Below, piece by piece: positions 13,315 to 14,668 of a stretch of DNA of 14,668 nucleotides. This DNA comes from JBBRNH01 sp038247465 (GTDB lineage Bacteria > Bacteroidota > Bacteroidia > Cytophagales > Spirosomataceae). The notes below the pieces were generated by a model, which was given only the letters and a program-made list of their open reading frames with translations, had not been told where the DNA came from and searched no databases. A program made the translations under genes and the position numbers. Location: positions 1-14,668 of the forward strand of contig JBBRUV010000090.1 of NCBI GenBank assembly GCA_038247465.1. Reading direction: 5' to 3'. Each line of letters opens with the position of its first letter. Position 1 is the first letter of the stretch.

Positions 13315-14668
13315 ATGAAAACGACTAAAACAATAGCCATCATCGGCGCGGGCATCAGTGGCTTGGTAACCGCCAAAACCATGCGTGAACACGGCTTTTC
13401 GGTGGTAGTGTTCGAGCGCGAAGCCGAGTTGGGCGGGGTGTGGGCTTCCACCCGCCGGTATCCCAACGTGACAACCCAAAACACCCGCGACACCTACACG
13501 TTCTCGGACTTCCCGATGCCCAACCACTACCCCGAATGGCCCACTGGTGAGCAGGTGCAGGAATACCTGACCAACTACGCCCGGCATTTCGGTATTCTGC
13601 CCACCATCCGGTTCAGCACCAGCGTGGAACAGGCCGAACCCATCGACGGGGGAGCGGGTGGCTGGGTGATGCACACCCGGCAACACGGCAAAGCAGACCG
13701 GATTCCGGTTGATTTTCTGGCGGTGTGCAACGGGGTGTTCAGCGAGCCAAATGTGCCTTCGCTACCGGGCCGCGAGTTGTATGCCGGGACTGTTTTGCAC
13801 AGCACCGAGTTCCGGCAGCAGCACCTCGACGCAGCCCGGCACCAGAAAGTGGCCGTAGTTGGCTTTGCCAAGTCGGCCCACGATATTCTGTCGCAGGTGA
13901 GCAGCGTCTCTGACAAACCCGTTTGTATTTACCGGGAAGCCAAGTGGAAGATGCCCCGCATTTTCTGGGGGTTAAATTTCAAGTACCTGCTGATGCACCG
14001 TTTTGGCGAATCGCTGTTCCCCTATCGGGCGTTGTATGGCATCCATAAATTCCTGCACGGGCCGCTCGGCAAACCCGTTACCGGCCTGCTGGTGAAGGGG
14101 ATAGGTAATTTGGTGGCGGCCCAGTTGAAACTCAAAAAGAGCGGTCTGCTACCCGATAAACCCTTCGACAGTATCGCTAATTGTGCCATCGGCCTCACCT
14201 CTGACAACTTCTACGAACGGGCGGCTTCGGGCGAGATTCAACTGGAGCAAGGCGAAATTGCTCGTTTTGTACCGAATGGCGTAGTGCTGAAGAGTGGAAA
14301 GCGGATCGAGGCCAATCAGGTGATTTTTGCGACGGGTTTCCGGCAAACGGTGCCGTTTTTCGATGAAGCCATCAGCAACCGGATTCGTAACCGGAAAGGC
14401 TGGTTCCAGTTGTACCGCAATGTGCTGCCCGCCGACGTTCCGAACCTGTCGTTTGTGGGGTACAATCCCTCACTGTTCACGCCATTCACGTCCGAATTGG
14501 CCGCGCATTATTCAGCTCAGTATTTTAAAGGTCAACTGAATCTGCCGAATCCGCAGGCTATGAAACTGGAAATTGCTCTGCACCAGGACTGGCTCGTGCA
14601 ACGCGCCCCGCACAGCAACGCTTCCGGCACCTGCATCATCCCGTTCTCGTTTCATCACGCCGACGAAC
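13315..14668 (+). CDS. Flavin-containing monooxygenase (3' end beyond window)
   Basis: The frame is open from the ATG at 13315 to the window end (451 full codons). An N-terminal FAD-binding Rossmann motif GAGISG is at 11-16 with the following acidic residue in VVFERE. The block LGGVWASTRRYPNVTTQNTR matches the family's GGxW segment. The HS of the FMO-type motif is at 162-163 (YAGTVLHSTEF). A second nucleotide-binding motif, VVGFAKSA (181-188), has Ala185 where GxGxSA is usual. The ATG-type motif FATGF is at 338-342. Such enzymes use FAD, NADPH and O2 to oxygenate N, S or carbonyl groups. Substrate is unknown, and a Baeyer-Villiger or N-hydroxylating role is possible. Its leader repeat and operator tie it to the hydrolase and the small secreted protein. 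Confidence 0.9.
   Translation, partial: MKTTKTIAIIGAGISGLVTAKTMREHGFSVVVFEREAELGGVWASTRRYPNVTTQNTRDTYTFSDFPMPNHYPEWPTGEQVQEYLTNYARHFGILPTIRFSTSVEQAEPIDGGAGGWVMHTRQHGKADRIPVDFLAVCNGVFSEPNVPSLPGRELYAGTVLHSTEFRQQHLDAARHQKVAVVGFAKSAHDILSQVSSVSDKPVCIYREAKWKMPRIFWGLNFKYLLMHRFGESLFPYRALYGIHKFLHGPLGKPVTGLLVKGIGNLVAAQLKLKKSGLLPDKPFDSIANCAIGLTSDNFYERAASGEIQLEQGEIARFVPNGVVLKSGKRIEANQVIFATGFRQTVPFFDEAISNRIRNRKGWFQLYRNVLPADVPNLSFVGYNPSLFTPFTSELAAHYSAQYFKGQLNLPNPQAMKLEIALHQDWLVQRAPHSNASGTCIIPFSFHHADE

Noticed and set aside
13911..13928. TGACAAACCCGTTTGTAT inside the monooxygenase gene, similar to the operator
   Set aside because: It keeps the inner palindrome ACAAAC-2 bp-GTTTGT but lacks the outer AT on one side and has no -7 box at the 39-bp distance, and it lies within codons SDKPVCIY. 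Probably chance.

Overview
The window comes from a Bacteroidota bacterium, most likely a member of the Cytophagales close to Spirosoma. The evidence is promoter-like TAnnTTTG -7 boxes in front of several genes, the near absence of Shine-Dalgarno sequences, sensor kinases of the 7TMR-DISM type, and protein families (WbqC, YciO-type Sua5, LpxL-like acyltransferase) in the form seen in that phylum. The assignment is inference; there is no rRNA in the window.

Positions 1-4,600 hold housekeeping genes: the 5' part of a WbqC-family gene (minus strand), a divergent LpxL/HtrB-like acyltransferase (plus), a minus-strand pair made of a YciO/Sua5 gene and an unrecognised lipoprotein gene, then pyrH and frr (plus). 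Two extragenic palindromes lie here, a 12-bp-stem element at 1356-1383 and a larger imperfect hairpin at 3891-3980.

Positions 4,613-11,022 hold a minus-strand operon of three paralogous 7TMR-DISM sensor kinases followed by a NarL/LuxR-type response regulator. Transcription runs HK-A (11022-9037), HK-B (9040-7139), HK-C (7097-5244), regulator (5242-4613). The kinase functions are divided among the paralogues. HK-A has the phosphoacceptor His but a decayed ATP-binding domain. HK-B has a complete ATP-binding domain but Leu instead of His. HK-C has Tyr at the His position and a decayed ATP-binding domain. Signalling to the regulator should therefore need a mixed kinase complex.

Positions 11,199-14,668 hold three plus-strand genes in separate transcription units: a beta-lactamase-fold serine hydrolase lipoprotein, a small secreted cysteine-containing protein, and a flavin-containing monooxygenase cut by the window end. 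The first two are followed by strong intrinsic terminators. Each of the three is preceded by a near-identical leader of about 100 bp with an 18-bp palindrome (ATACAAACTTGTTTGTAT or a close variant) whose centre lies exactly 39.5 bp from the end of the -7 box. A fourth perfect copy lies in the last codons of HK-B, at almost the same distance from a TACTTTTG box in front of HK-C. The palindrome has the 7-2-7 layout known for NarL-type regulators. I infer that it is the regulator's operator, and that the three sensors, the regulator, the three output genes and an autoregulatory internal promoter form one local signalling module.
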